DNA from: Balneolales bacterium
GTDB taxonomy: Bacteria > Bacteroidota > Rhodothermia > Balneolales > Natronogracilivirgulaceae
Reading direction: 5' to 3'
Assembly (NCBI GenBank): GCA_007116685.1
Contig: SKIC01000297.1
Location: 1 to 24,644, forward strand
DNA: 24,644 nucleotides
Part shown: one piece after another, positions 1 to 8,368 of the stretch
Layout of the letters: every line of letters starts with the position of its first letter
How positions within the stretch are numbered: position 1 is the stretch's first letter
Position numbers and translations under genes: made by a program
The notes under the pieces: model-generated
Told to the model about the DNA's origin: nothing
Databases searched by the model: none
What the model saw: the letters and a program-made list of their open reading frames with translations, nothing else

Positions 1-183
1 AATTAATTCCTCTACTCTATTGGAAGCATCCAAAACAGCATGATCTGTTCTGTACCAAAATTTTAAATCACTGGTACCATCAGTAGTTCCCACTCCACCT
101 GGACCTGTCTGTGCGACGGCAAGATTAGAAAGCCCCAAAAAGAGTAGAAAGAGGGACAATATGTAATAAGAATTCAGTTTCAT
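1..183 (-). CDS. 5' end of a secreted surface-type protein (truncated by window edge)
   Basis: Reading the minus strand from the ATG at 183-181 gives 61 codons without a stop, running off the window. The protein begins MKLNSYYILSLFLLFLGLSN and continues LAVA|QTGPGGVG, a clear signal peptide with likely cleavage after AVA near residue 24. The mature N-terminus (GPGGVG, then DGTSDLKFWYRTDHAV) resembles that of large Bacteroidota secreted proteins in which a LamG-like or adhesin-like module follows; this is recalled family resemblance, not a search. In-frame ATGs at 225-223 and 216-214 would add 14 or 11 residues, including five prolines encoded by an 11-C tract. I prefer the ATG at 183 because it puts the signal peptide at the N-terminus. 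It is divergent from the efflux operon. The function of the missing part is unknown. Confidence 0.72.
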   Translation of the reverse strand, partial: MKLNSYYILSLFLLFLGLSNLAVAQTGPGGVGTTDGTSDLKFWYRTDHAVLDASNRVEELI

Positions 184-199
184 AAAATTGAATATTTTA

Positions 200-210
200 G
201 GGGGGGGGGG
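200..210. repeat. Homopolymer tract of 11 G (C on the minus strand)
   Basis: Eleven consecutive G on the plus strand, followed by A and two more G. On the minus strand this is an 11-C run ending 16 bases before the ATG at 183. With the present length, upstream ATGs at 225 and 216 are in frame with the signal peptide through the tract (codons CCT CCC CCC CCC CCT). Such a long G/C run is unlikely by chance in AT-rich intergenic DNA. Tracts of this kind slip during replication and are known contingency-locus switches in other bacteria. That it works as a switch here is inference. Confidence 0.85.
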
Positions 211-385
211 AGGCATTAATTCCATAGTAAAAATACCGATTATTTACAAATATTAATAATCAGATGGCTAGTTTATATATCGGGTGAATTCAATCTTTAG
301 TTAACGTTTATCGGTTCACAAATTGCATGTTTAAATTCTGCACTTGTCTCAATGGAATGATACTCAGATAAAAATGATTTCGGTG

Positions 386-428
386 TAGGAGTTTATCCTA
401 TCTCTTTGTAACAGTTTATCCTACAGGA
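386..428. promoter_or_regulatory. Inverted-repeat cluster, candidate operator of the efflux operon
   Basis: TAGGA-GTTTA-TCCTA at 386-400 is a perfect 5-bp inverted repeat with a 5-base spacer. TCCT-AC-AGGA at 419-428 is a second, shorter one. The 11-mer AGTTTATCCTA occurs twice (390-400 and 413-423), so the two sites share a half-site in direct orientation, 23 bp apart, roughly two helical turns. They lie just before and inside the proposed promoter, where a repressor would act. Efflux operons are often controlled by TetR-, MarR- or MerR-type regulators, but no regulator gene is in the window. Confidence 0.35.
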
Positions 429-447
429 AAAGATAAAGGTAAATTTG
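415..447 (+). promoter_or_regulatory. Candidate Bacteroidota-type promoter of the efflux operon
   Basis: TAAATTTG at 440-447 matches the Bacteroidota -7 consensus TAnnTTTG exactly. TTTA at 415-418, 21 bases upstream, is a one-mismatch -33 element (consensus TTTG). Transcription would start near 454, leaving a leader of about 110 bases before the TTG start at 564. The second inverted repeat (419-428) would sit between the two promoter elements. Confidence 0.4.
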
Positions 448-563
448 AAGAAACTCTTACATCGGTGTAAAAGTTTGAAACAACAATACTTCTTAATCAA
501 CCGATTGTATAGATTTACGTCCCAACCAGCATCAACCGACATAAACACTTAATAATCCCCGCT

Positions 564-1928
564 TTGAAGAAACTAATTAGCTTTGCAGCCCTAGCTGTTC
601 TCGTAGCTTGTTCCGGTGGCAGCTCAGACACACCGTCCCCATCACCTTGGCAAATGGGTGGTTTTGGTGGAAACCAAAGAGCTACTAGCGTTGAAACTAT
701 AGATATTACTCCATCTTCTATCTCCCAAATTGTACGCTCCTATGGAAATATCCGTACTCAGGATAATGTTCGGGTTTCCCCACAAATTTCAGAGCGGGTT
801 GTTGAACTGTATGCAGATCTCGGTGATACCGTACGAACCGGTCAGCCATTAGCAAAATTACGTGATACCAATTTCAGAGATCAGGTTCTAAGGGATGAAG
901 CTCAGGTAGAACAGGCACGAATTGCTCTTCGCAGAGACAGTACCGAATTCGCACGTGCCGAGCGTTTGTATGAAAGAGAACTCATCAGCGATGCGGATTT
1001 AGATAATGCCAGAGTATCCCTTCTTAGTAGCCAAACTAATCTCCGCTCAGCACGGGCATCTCTTACTCAAAGCCGTGAAAATTTACTCTTTACTACAATT
1101 ACTTCCCCGATTGATGGAGTAATTACACGTAGAAATATCAGTACCGGCGATTTGGCATCTTCCGGATCTGTTGCTTTTGAAATCTCTAATCTGGTTGGAT
1201 ACGAGATGCGGGTATTTTTGCCTCTTGCTGATCGTCGCTTAATTAGAAACGGACAATCTGCAACGATTCGCATGAGCGGAGAACGACAACATTCTGCTAC
1301 CGGAGTTGTCTCCCGTATCAGTCCGGAATTAGATCCTGTAACAGGCTTGGCAGAAGTGGTAATTAGTTTGGTTGATATTGATGGCGATATACTCCCCGGC
1401 TCTTTGGCCGAAGCGGCGGTTACCGTACGTACCAATGAGGATGCAATCGTAATTCCTCGTTCTGCGATGGTTGAAAACGTACAAACGGTATTAGATCCCG
1501 AATCTAACAGTATCCGAATAGACAGAACCTTCAATGTGTTTGTAGCTCGTGGGGATACCATTGCGGAACTGCGTCCTTTGGAAACCGGACTTCAACAGGG
1601 TGATAGAATTGAGGTACTTGGTGGTGTTTCCCGAGGTGAACGAATTATTGTGACCGGACAAGGTGGATTAGAAGACGGATCACGAATCAGAGTAACAGGC
1701 AGAAGCCGTGGCGAAGAGCCACGACGGGTACAGCGTGATGGAAATCAGGAAAGAAATATTGATAACCTTCCTCCTGAAGTTCAGGAACGTATCCGACAAG
1801 CACGAGGTGAAGGCAGTGGCGCCACTGCTGATACACAAGCACAAAGAAGCGATGGTGCCGAAAACCGCCCACAACGACAGCAGGGTTCCGGTGAGGGACA
1901 ACAACGTCAGCGTAATCAAAACCAATAA
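564..1928 (+). CDS. RND efflux periplasmic adaptor (membrane fusion protein), lipoprotein
   Basis: This 454-residue protein is the adaptor linking an RND inner-membrane pump to an outer-membrane channel. It has a lipoprotein signal with lipobox LVAC (Cys16), so it is probably lipid-anchored in the periplasm. The first half-lipoyl region spans about residues 68-100, an alpha-hairpin/coiled coil about 102-172, and the second half-lipoyl motif (SPIDGVITRRNISTGD) about 181-196. A beta-barrel and membrane-proximal domain follow. Residues 380-454 are a hydrophilic tail rich in Arg, Gln, Gly and Glu, unusual for the family. The start is TTG: an in-frame stop lies at 510-512 and no ATG occurs between it and the lipoprotein signal. 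It is first in an operon, 12 bases before the first permease. The substrate is unknown. Confidence 0.92.
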   Translation: MKKLISFAALAVLVACSGGSSDTPSPSPWQMGGFGGNQRATSVETIDITPSSISQIVRSYGNIRTQDNVRVSPQISERVVELYADLGDTVRTGQPLAKLRDTNFRDQVLRDEAQVEQARIALRRDSTEFARAERLYERELISDADLDNARVSLLSSQTNLRSARASLTQSRENLLFTTITSPIDGVITRRNISTGDLASSGSVAFEISNLVGYEMRVFLPLADRRLIRNGQSATIRMSGERQHSATGVVSRISPELDPVTGLAEVVISLVDIDGDILPGSLAEAAVTVRTNEDAIVIPRSAMVENVQTVLDPESNSIRIDRTFNVFVARGDTIAELRPLETGLQQGDRIEVLGGVSRGERIIVTGQGGLEDGSRIRVTGRSRGEEPRRVQRDGNQERNIDNLPPEVQERIRQARGEGSGATADTQAQRSDGAENRPQRQQGSGEGQQRQRNQNQ

Positions 1929-1940
1929 GCGGTTTTTCAC

Positions 1941-4900
1941 ATGAAAAAACTCCCACAGGCTGCTGTCGATCGTCCCGTTACTTTTGTGATGCTGATGTTA
2001 ATCATCATCGGTTTCGGACTATTTGGCTTATCGCGATTGAATTTAAACCTCTATCCGGATATTTCTTTTCCTACCATCACCATCTACACAACGTATGAAG
2101 GTGTTGCTCCTGAAGATATAGAGACATTAATTACGCGCCCTATTGAAGAATTGGTGGGGAGTGTAAGTGGTTTACGACAAGTTCGCTCACTTTCATCCCA
2201 AGGCTCCTCAGTTATTAAACTCTATTTTAATTGGGGTACGGATTTATTCATTGCTCAAAATGACGTTCGAAAACAGGTGGATTTCGCCCGGAGGGCCATT
2301 CCGATTGATGCCGACCAACCAATTATTTTCACCTACGATCCCAATCAAGAACCGGTAATGGTGCTCACCCTGAGTTCCAATACACGCAGTTCTGTAGAAT
2401 TACGTACGCTGGCAACTCAACAACTGGAACAACGCTTTGAGCGGATTCCCGGAATTGCTTCAGCGGAGACTTCGGGTGGATTAGAGCGTCAGGTCAATAT
2501 CTGGATGCGTTCCGATCAGATGCTGGCGTATAACCTGGATATTGCGGCTGTTTCTAACCGATTACGTCAGGAAAACGTACAAGTGCCGGCTGGAGAACTC
2601 ACAGAAGGCAGCATGATTTACTCGCTCCGAACCATCGGGGAGTTCAATAATATCGATGAAATCCGTGAAGCAATTGTTGCTGTCAGAAATGGCGAACCGG
2701 TTCGTCTGCGGGATATTGCTGACGTAGAAGACGGCATCGCACAACCCATCGGAAATGTGCATGTGGATGGCGAAGATGGCGTTATTCTCAACCTTTATCG
2801 CCAAAGCGATGTAAATATCGTAACCACAGCAAATAATGTCCGCGAATCATTAGATCAAATTCGCCGAACGCTTCCTGCCGGTGTTACTTTAGAAGTGCTT
2901 ACCGACCGCTCAGAATTCATCGAGTTATCCATACGGAATATTTATATCACAGCGCTCATTGCCATTTTTCTGGTCGTAATGATTTTGCTGGCCTTCCTGC
3001 GTAGCGTTCGCACGGCGCTTATCGTTGCGATTTCGATTCCGGTTTCCATTATTGCCACATTCAGCATAATGGATTTCTCAAATGTAACTCTGAACGTAAT
3101 TTCTCTATCGGGTCTCACTTTAGCCGTAGGTTTGGTAGTAGATAATGCTGTAGTAGTTCTTGAAAATATTTTCCGATTTCGGGAGGACAAATACAGTGGT
3201 AAGGATGCATCTATAAAAGGCGCTCAAGAGGTTTCAACCCCTATCATCGTTTCCACACTTACTACGCTTGTTGTATTTCTCCCCATACTTTTTGTGCCGG
3301 GTATAGCCGGTTTTCTGTTTCGGGATCTCGCATTAACTATTTCATTTGCTTTAATCATGTCCACTTTTGTGGCATTATCTCTGATTCCGTTATTCGCCTC
3401 AAATCTTTTCAAGAAGCGCAAGAAAAAAACAGTAGAAGTAGCACAAGGCAGTACCTTTTTTGATACTCTTTCTTCACGTTATACCTCGCTAATCTCCCGC
3501 CTCCTTCCAAAATCAGGTTGGATAGTTGCTGGTTCATTTTTATTCCTGATAGTTACGATTCCTTTCCTCTTTCGATTGGGTGGAGAGTTTTTCCCCCCAG
3601 TTGATGAAAATGCTTTCGTGCTGGAAGTAGCCAGAGAACCCGGAGTAAACCTGTTTGAATTACAAGAAACTTTCTGGCATGTAGAAGAAATTATAAAAGA
3701 GACAGTTCCGGAAGCACGACTCATCGTTTCCGATTATGGCGATAAACGTGGTGTTGAAGGCGCTGAGAATCCCGGTGGGTATCGTGGATTGGTGCGAGTT
3801 GAACTAATCTCCTCTCGTGAGCGCTCAAGAAACCAGTTTCAAATCGTGGCTCAATTAATCGAAGATTTACGGGAAGTGCCCGGTGCTATTATCCGTGAGT
3901 TACGTGAAAACCCACTTAACCCTGATGGACAGGAAGGTTTAATCGTAAATATTTACGGTTTTGATCTTGAAACCAAGAAAGAACTCTCCGATGGCGTTCG
4001 GGATATTATGCTCCGCATACCCGGAGTTGTAGCAGCCACCTCTTCCGCTGATGAAGGTCGCCCCGAATTGCGTGTAGTCATGGACAGGGAGCGTATCAGC
4101 CGTAACGGATTAAATACTTCACAAGTGGCTAATGCTATCAGTAATGCCGTTCGTGGTAACAATGCTACCAGATTTATTGATCAGGGCTTGGAGTTTGACA
4201 TTAACGTACAATTAGCGGCAGACGAAAAAGTATCCTCAACCGATTTGGAAAACATACAAATCCAAACCAGCGAAGGAACATGGATGCCCCTTCGAAACCT
4301 GGCTTACATCGAAAGACGCACGGGTCCATCCAACATTTTACGTATAAACCAAGAGCGCATCACTGAAATTCAGGCTGACTTAAGCGGATTGGATTTACGC
4401 ACAGCCACGCAACGTGTAGAAACTGCTCTGGCAGGAGTAGAGTGGCCCGATGGTTATCGCTATGAAATTGGTGGTACCGCCGAAGAACAAGCCCAGAGCT
4501 TCCGATTCTTGTTTATCGCTTTTTTGATTGCCACTATTTTGGCCTACATGGTAATGGCTTCGCAATTTGAAAGTTTATTAGAACCCTTTGTTATCATTTT
4601 CACGATTCCTATTGCTTTGTCCGGTGTAATTATCATGCTTGCCGGCACAGGAACACCGGTAAGTGTTACCGCAATGGTTGGTTTGGTTTTACTTTCTGGA
4701 ATTGTGGTAAACAACGGTATTGTGATGATTGATTACATAAAAATTTTGCAAGCTCGGGGCTTAAAGCGTGCAGAAGCCATCGCAACCGGAGCCGGACGTC
4801 GTTTACGTCCCATTATTATGACAGCAGCTACCACCATTTTGTGTATGATTCCACTTGCCCTCGAACTTGGCGAAGGATCTGAAACATGGAGCCCAATGGC

Positions 4901-5045
4901 TCGCACTGTAATAGGCGGACTAACCGTTTCCACAATTTTAATGCTCTTTTTTGTGCCCAGCCTCTACTATTTGTTCAATACATTGTCTGAGAAACTGGGA
5001 TTTGACAGTATTCACAAAACGGATCCACTGGAGAACGAGTCATGA
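1941..5045 (+). CDS. RND (HAE-type) efflux permease, first of a tandem pair
   Basis: At 1034 residues it has the size of AcrB-family proton-driven exporters. It shows the family plan: a first TM helix at about residues 14-32, a large periplasmic porter loop, a TM block around 335-495, a second porter loop, and a final TM block from about 855. The TM4 motif reads AVGLVVDNAVVVLENI with D401-N402 where AcrB has D407-D408. The TM10 motif reads GIVVNNGIVMIDYI with N924 where AcrB has K940. The proton-relay trio is therefore D/N/N instead of D/D/K, a pattern I associate with non-AcrB branches of the family. It follows the adaptor by 12 bases and its stop overlaps the next start (ATGA). The substrate cannot be read from the sequence. 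Confidence 0.93.
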   Translation: MKKLPQAAVDRPVTFVMLMLIIIGFGLFGLSRLNLNLYPDISFPTITIYTTYEGVAPEDIETLITRPIEELVGSVSGLRQVRSLSSQGSSVIKLYFNWGTDLFIAQNDVRKQVDFARRAIPIDADQPIIFTYDPNQEPVMVLTLSSNTRSSVELRTLATQQLEQRFERIPGIASAETSGGLERQVNIWMRSDQMLAYNLDIAAVSNRLRQENVQVPAGELTEGSMIYSLRTIGEFNNIDEIREAIVAVRNGEPVRLRDIADVEDGIAQPIGNVHVDGEDGVILNLYRQSDVNIVTTANNVRESLDQIRRTLPAGVTLEVLTDRSEFIELSIRNIYITALIAIFLVVMILLAFLRSVRTALIVAISIPVSIIATFSIMDFSNVTLNVISLSGLTLAVGLVVDNAVVVLENIFRFREDKYSGKDASIKGAQEVSTPIIVSTLTTLVVFLPILFVPGIAGFLFRDLALTISFALIMSTFVALSLIPLFASNLFKKRKKKTVEVAQGSTFFDTLSSRYTSLISRLLPKSGWIVAGSFLFLIVTIPFLFRLGGEFFPPVDENAFVLEVAREPGVNLFELQETFWHVEEIIKETVPEARLIVSDYGDKRGVEGAENPGGYRGLVRVELISSRERSRNQFQIVAQLIEDLREVPGAIIRELRENPLNPDGQEGLIVNIYGFDLETKKELSDGVRDIMLRIPGVVAATSSADEGRPELRVVMDRERISRNGLNTSQVANAISNAVRGNNATRFIDQGLEFDINVQLAADEKVSSTDLENIQIQTSEGTWMPLRNLAYIERRTGPSNILRINQERITEIQADLSGLDLRTATQRVETALAGVEWPDGYRYEIGGTAEEQAQSFRFLFIAFLIATILAYMVMASQFESLLEPFVIIFTIPIALSGVIIMLAGTGTPVSVTAMVGLVLLSGIVVNNGIVMIDYIKILQARGLKRAEAIATGAGRRLRPIIMTAATTILCMIPLALELGEGSETWSPMARTVIGGLTVSTILMLFFVPSLYYLFNTLSEKLGFDSIHKTDPLENES

Positions 5046-8000
5046 AACTCCCAAATCCATCAGGTATAATTTATCGCTTATTGAAAAGACCGGTCACGGT
5101 AGTCATGGTTACGCTCATGGTTATCGGATTCGGATTATTCTCACTTTTCAATCTAAAAATCACGCTATTTCCCAGCATTGATATCCCGATAGTAGCCGTT
5201 TCTATGAATTATAGGAGCGTAGCACCTGATGATATCCAGCGCATTCTCGTAGAGCCGATTGAAAACGCACTTTCATCTATTGATGGCGTTGAAACCATGA
5301 ACGCCAATGTTCGCCGTGGGGGAGCCTTCATCACCATGCGTCTTCTGCCCGGCACAAATGCACAGCGGGTAGAACTGGATGCACGCGAAGCCATCGACCG
5401 AATTCGGAATTCTTTACCCCGAGAAGCATCCCCTCCCATAATTTTCCAGTTTGATCCCGAAAGTCGCCCCATAATGAGGTTGAGCGTAGAAGCGCAAAAT
5501 CGTGGTCTGGACGAATTGCGGCAGTTGAGTTTAGAAATTGTAGAACCGTTACTGGAACGGATTCCCGGAGTTGCTCAAGCTGATACGCGTGGCGGCTTAC
5601 AGCGTGCTATTTTTATCGATATCGATCCGGAAAAATTAGCCCAATACCGAATCACCACTGGAGAAATTGAACAGGCACTTCAGCAGAACAATGTTCAAAT
5701 TCCTGTTGGAAACCTAAATGTTGGGCGCGAAAGCTACAGTGTACGAGCCGTTTCGATTTTCGAAAGTGTTGAGGATATCGAGCAAACTATTGTACGATTC
5801 GATAATGGCTCCACACCACTCCGTATTCGCGATGTGGGCGTAGTAAGAGATCATTTTGCCGATATAAACACGATTGTTGAAGTAAATGGGCAAAACAGCG
5901 TTACGGTGGAAATCCAAAAGCAATCAGATGCAAATACACTGGATACTGCGCTGGACGTAATTGCGGCACTTCCTGAAATCGAACAACGCCTCCCCCCAGG
6001 CGTTAATATTCAAGTGCGCACCAACGAAGGGCAATTCATAGAAAACTCGATTAATAATTTAGCACAATCTGCACTTGTTGCCTTGTTTCTGGTTGCTCTG
6101 ATTCTGTTCATTTTTATGGGAAGTTATCGTGCGGCTATTGTTGTTGCCTTGAGCATTCCTATTTCTATGACAGCCACTTTCGCCGCTATGTATTTCACCG
6201 GCGTAACGCTGAATATTATTTCTATTACCGGTTTAGCACTTGCTGTTGGTCTGCTTGTTGATAACTCCATCGTAGTTTTGGATAACATCATCGCCAAACT
6301 TGAGGAGGGAGACCCAATTTTTGATGCTGTTCTAAAGGGCACTAACGAAATGAAGGAAGCTCTACTTGGCTCCACGCTAACAACTTTGGGCGTATTTATC
6401 CCCATTTTCTTTTTAGAAGGTTTTGCAGGACAAATTGCCCGTGATTTGGCTTTAACGATAGCCTACTCTATCAGTTTATCATTTATTGCGTCTATAGTCC
6501 TAATTCCTGTATTTGCTTCCAAACTACTCAATCTAAATTCCATAAAACGTCATGGTTTTATGTTCCGATTGATGCTTAAGTTGGAAAAATGGTATGCCGC
6601 CTCCATGCGATGGATTTTGGTGCGGAAGTGGATAATGGGATTATTTATTCTGGGCGTCTTAACCGGGTTATACTTTTTGAATGGTGAAATTGAGCGCGAA
6701 AATTTCCCGGAAAGTGATTCCGGAGAACTCTCAATAAATGTTAGCCTACCGAGTGGAACTACACTCACCGAAACAGCAGATATTATCCAGGACATTTCAA
6801 ATCGTCTTCAGCAAGATGACCGTGTAGAAACGATTATTACCTCGGTAGGACGAAGTGGTTTTCGCACAGAACCAAATACCGGAAATATTAGCGTCACTCT
6901 GGTTCCGCAAAATCAGCGGGATGCTTCCACAGATCAGGTAGCGCTTGAATTTCGCAGAATGTTTCAATATCCCGGCGCTCGTGTGTTTACTTTTGTTTCC
7001 GGTGGCGGTGGCGGATTTGGTGGTGGTCGTGGCTGGGGCGGTGGCGGAATGGGATCTATCAGAGTTAGCCTGATTGGTCCGGATACCGACGTACTTCGAG
7101 GAATTACTAATCGCATTGAAGAAGTGATGCTTACCGACGAATCAGTGATTTCGGTTGATAATCCTCGCGTGGATAATGTTCCTGAACTGGTATATCGCAT
7201 AGACAGAGAAGTTGTAAATCGCCTGGGATCTTCGTTTAGCGAAGTGGCCAACAGCTTTAAAACCCAAACCCGCGGAACTCTGGTTGGACAATTCCGGGAA
7301 GGCGGCAGAGAATATCCTATAGAAGTTCGCATGGACGAGCGCTATAGAACCGGAATTGCAAATTTAAACCGATTGCAGGTTGCCCGTTCTGATGAGCAAA
7401 GTATCCCCGTAGTTGCTGTAGGGTTTTTTGAGCCGATTGAAGGATTGAGTTCCATTTCACGTCGTGACCGGGAAACGGTATTGGACGTAAATATCCGGGT
7501 AATGGGATCTGCAGCAGAGCATCGGGCGCAAATTGTAGAACTGCTGGAAAACGAAGTGGTATTGCCAGATGGCTACCGCTATGAATTCACAGGCGCATTT
7601 CGTGATCAACAAGATAGTTTCCGTCAGTTACTGTTCGCTCTTCTAGCGGCTTTGGTCCTTACCTTCATGGTGATGGCCGGAAAGTTTGAAAACCTCAGAG
7701 ATCCATTTGTGATTTTATTCTCAATCCCATTAGCATTTTTTGGTGCATATTTAATGCTTTTCATAACCGGTACCGCTTTAAGCACACCTGCTGCCATAGG
7801 TATGCTGATTTTGGTTGGAATCGTAGTGAATAACGGTATTGTTTTGGTTGATTATATCAATCAAAACACTCGTTTCGCCCATTCTCCAAATGACTACTTC
7901 AATAAGTTTATCTTTGCATCACAGAGAAGAGTTCGCCCTGTATTATTGACCATGCTGACTACCGTATTCTCCATGCTGCCTTTAGCACTTGGAATTGGAG

Positions 8001-8167
8001 AAGGTTCCGAAACATGGGCACCACTAGCCAGAGCGGTAATCGGCGGACTGCTATTTTCTTCTATTTTCACTTTATTCATAGTACCGGTGATGTATGTTGG
8101 AATCTCCAGCAGAAAGCGAAAAGTCTTCAAAGCAGTTAAGCAAAAACTACGTTTGGCTGAGGCGTAA
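5042..8167 (+). CDS. RND (HAE-type) efflux permease, second of a tandem pair
   Basis: This 1041-residue protein is homologous to its upstream neighbour, and its start overlaps that gene's stop by 4 bases (ATGA), so the two are probably translated in a coupled way. It has the same layout of 12 TM helices and two porter loops. TM4 reads AVGLLVDNSIVVLDNI with D407-N408, and TM10 reads VGIVVNNGIVLVDYIN with N930-N931, again D/N/N instead of D/D/K. Residues 654-671 (nt 7001-7054) are an almost pure Gly stretch with one Arg, one Trp, one Phe and one Met, just before a porter beta-strand. The two permeases could form a heterotrimer as MdtB and MdtC do; this is inference. No TolC-like gene follows. 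A hairpin terminator lies at 8308-8343. Confidence 0.93.
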   Translation: MKLPNPSGIIYRLLKRPVTVVMVTLMVIGFGLFSLFNLKITLFPSIDIPIVAVSMNYRSVAPDDIQRILVEPIENALSSIDGVETMNANVRRGGAFITMRLLPGTNAQRVELDAREAIDRIRNSLPREASPPIIFQFDPESRPIMRLSVEAQNRGLDELRQLSLEIVEPLLERIPGVAQADTRGGLQRAIFIDIDPEKLAQYRITTGEIEQALQQNNVQIPVGNLNVGRESYSVRAVSIFESVEDIEQTIVRFDNGSTPLRIRDVGVVRDHFADINTIVEVNGQNSVTVEIQKQSDANTLDTALDVIAALPEIEQRLPPGVNIQVRTNEGQFIENSINNLAQSALVALFLVALILFIFMGSYRAAIVVALSIPISMTATFAAMYFTGVTLNIISITGLALAVGLLVDNSIVVLDNIIAKLEEGDPIFDAVLKGTNEMKEALLGSTLTTLGVFIPIFFLEGFAGQIARDLALTIAYSISLSFIASIVLIPVFASKLLNLNSIKRHGFMFRLMLKLEKWYAASMRWILVRKWIMGLFILGVLTGLYFLNGEIERENFPESDSGELSINVSLPSGTTLTETADIIQDISNRLQQDDRVETIITSVGRSGFRTEPNTGNISVTLVPQNQRDASTDQVALEFRRMFQYPGARVFTFVSGGGGGFGGGRGWGGGGMGSIRVSLIGPDTDVLRGITNRIEEVMLTDESVISVDNPRVDNVPELVYRIDREVVNRLGSSFSEVANSFKTQTRGTLVGQFREGGREYPIEVRMDERYRTGIANLNRLQVARSDEQSIPVVAVGFFEPIEGLSSISRRDRETVLDVNIRVMGSAAEHRAQIVELLENEVVLPDGYRYEFTGAFRDQQDSFRQLLFALLAALVLTFMVMAGKFENLRDPFVILFSIPLAFFGAYLMLFITGTALSTPAAIGMLILVGIVVNNGIVLVDYINQNTRFAHSPNDYFNKFIFASQRRVRPVLLTMLTTVFSMLPLALGIGEGSETWAPLARAVIGGLLFSSIFTLFIVPVMYVGISSRKRKVFKAVKQKLRLAEA

Positions 8168-8307
8168 TCCCAAAGAACCGTGCTATCGAATTCTAAGCAC
8201 ACGGGCTGCCGCAATGGTTTTTGATCTAAACTTCCAAAAAAAGAAATGAGTTAGAAAAACACCCAAATAAGGGAATTAAAATGCGGCTGTCCGAATCCTT
8301 TATCCAC

Positions 8308-8343
8308 AAAAAAAAGGAGAAGCCAACCGACTTCTCCTTTTTT
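8308..8343. terminator. Bidirectional intrinsic terminator between efflux operon and M3 peptidase
   Basis: AAAAAAGGAGAAG (8310-8322) pairs perfectly with CTTCTCCTTTTTT (8331-8343) around an 8-base loop (8323-8330). It has a T run on the plus strand and an A run on the other side, so it can serve both convergent genes. Confidence 0.85.
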
Positions 8344-8368
8344 CAATCTGAACGAATTCGAGACTGTA

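Larger units (their letters stand above)
226..563. other. Divergent intergenic region upstream of the efflux operon
   Basis: No supportable gene lies between the secreted-protein start and the efflux operon. The stretch is AT-rich. It holds a cluster of short inverted and direct repeats (386-428) and a Bacteroidota-type promoter candidate (415-447), both listed separately. An 8-base sequence TCGGTGTA occurs at 380-387 and again at 462-469, each followed two bases later by AGTTT. No RNA gene or riboswitch fold was recognised. Confidence 0.6.

Noticed and set aside
1067..1561. 164-codon open frame antisense to the efflux adaptor
   Set aside because: It lies wholly within a well-supported gene in the other orientation and its translation shows no family features.
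6964..7332. 122-codon antisense frame with a proline-rich end
   Set aside because: The proline run is only the complement of the Gly-rich loop codons in the second permease.
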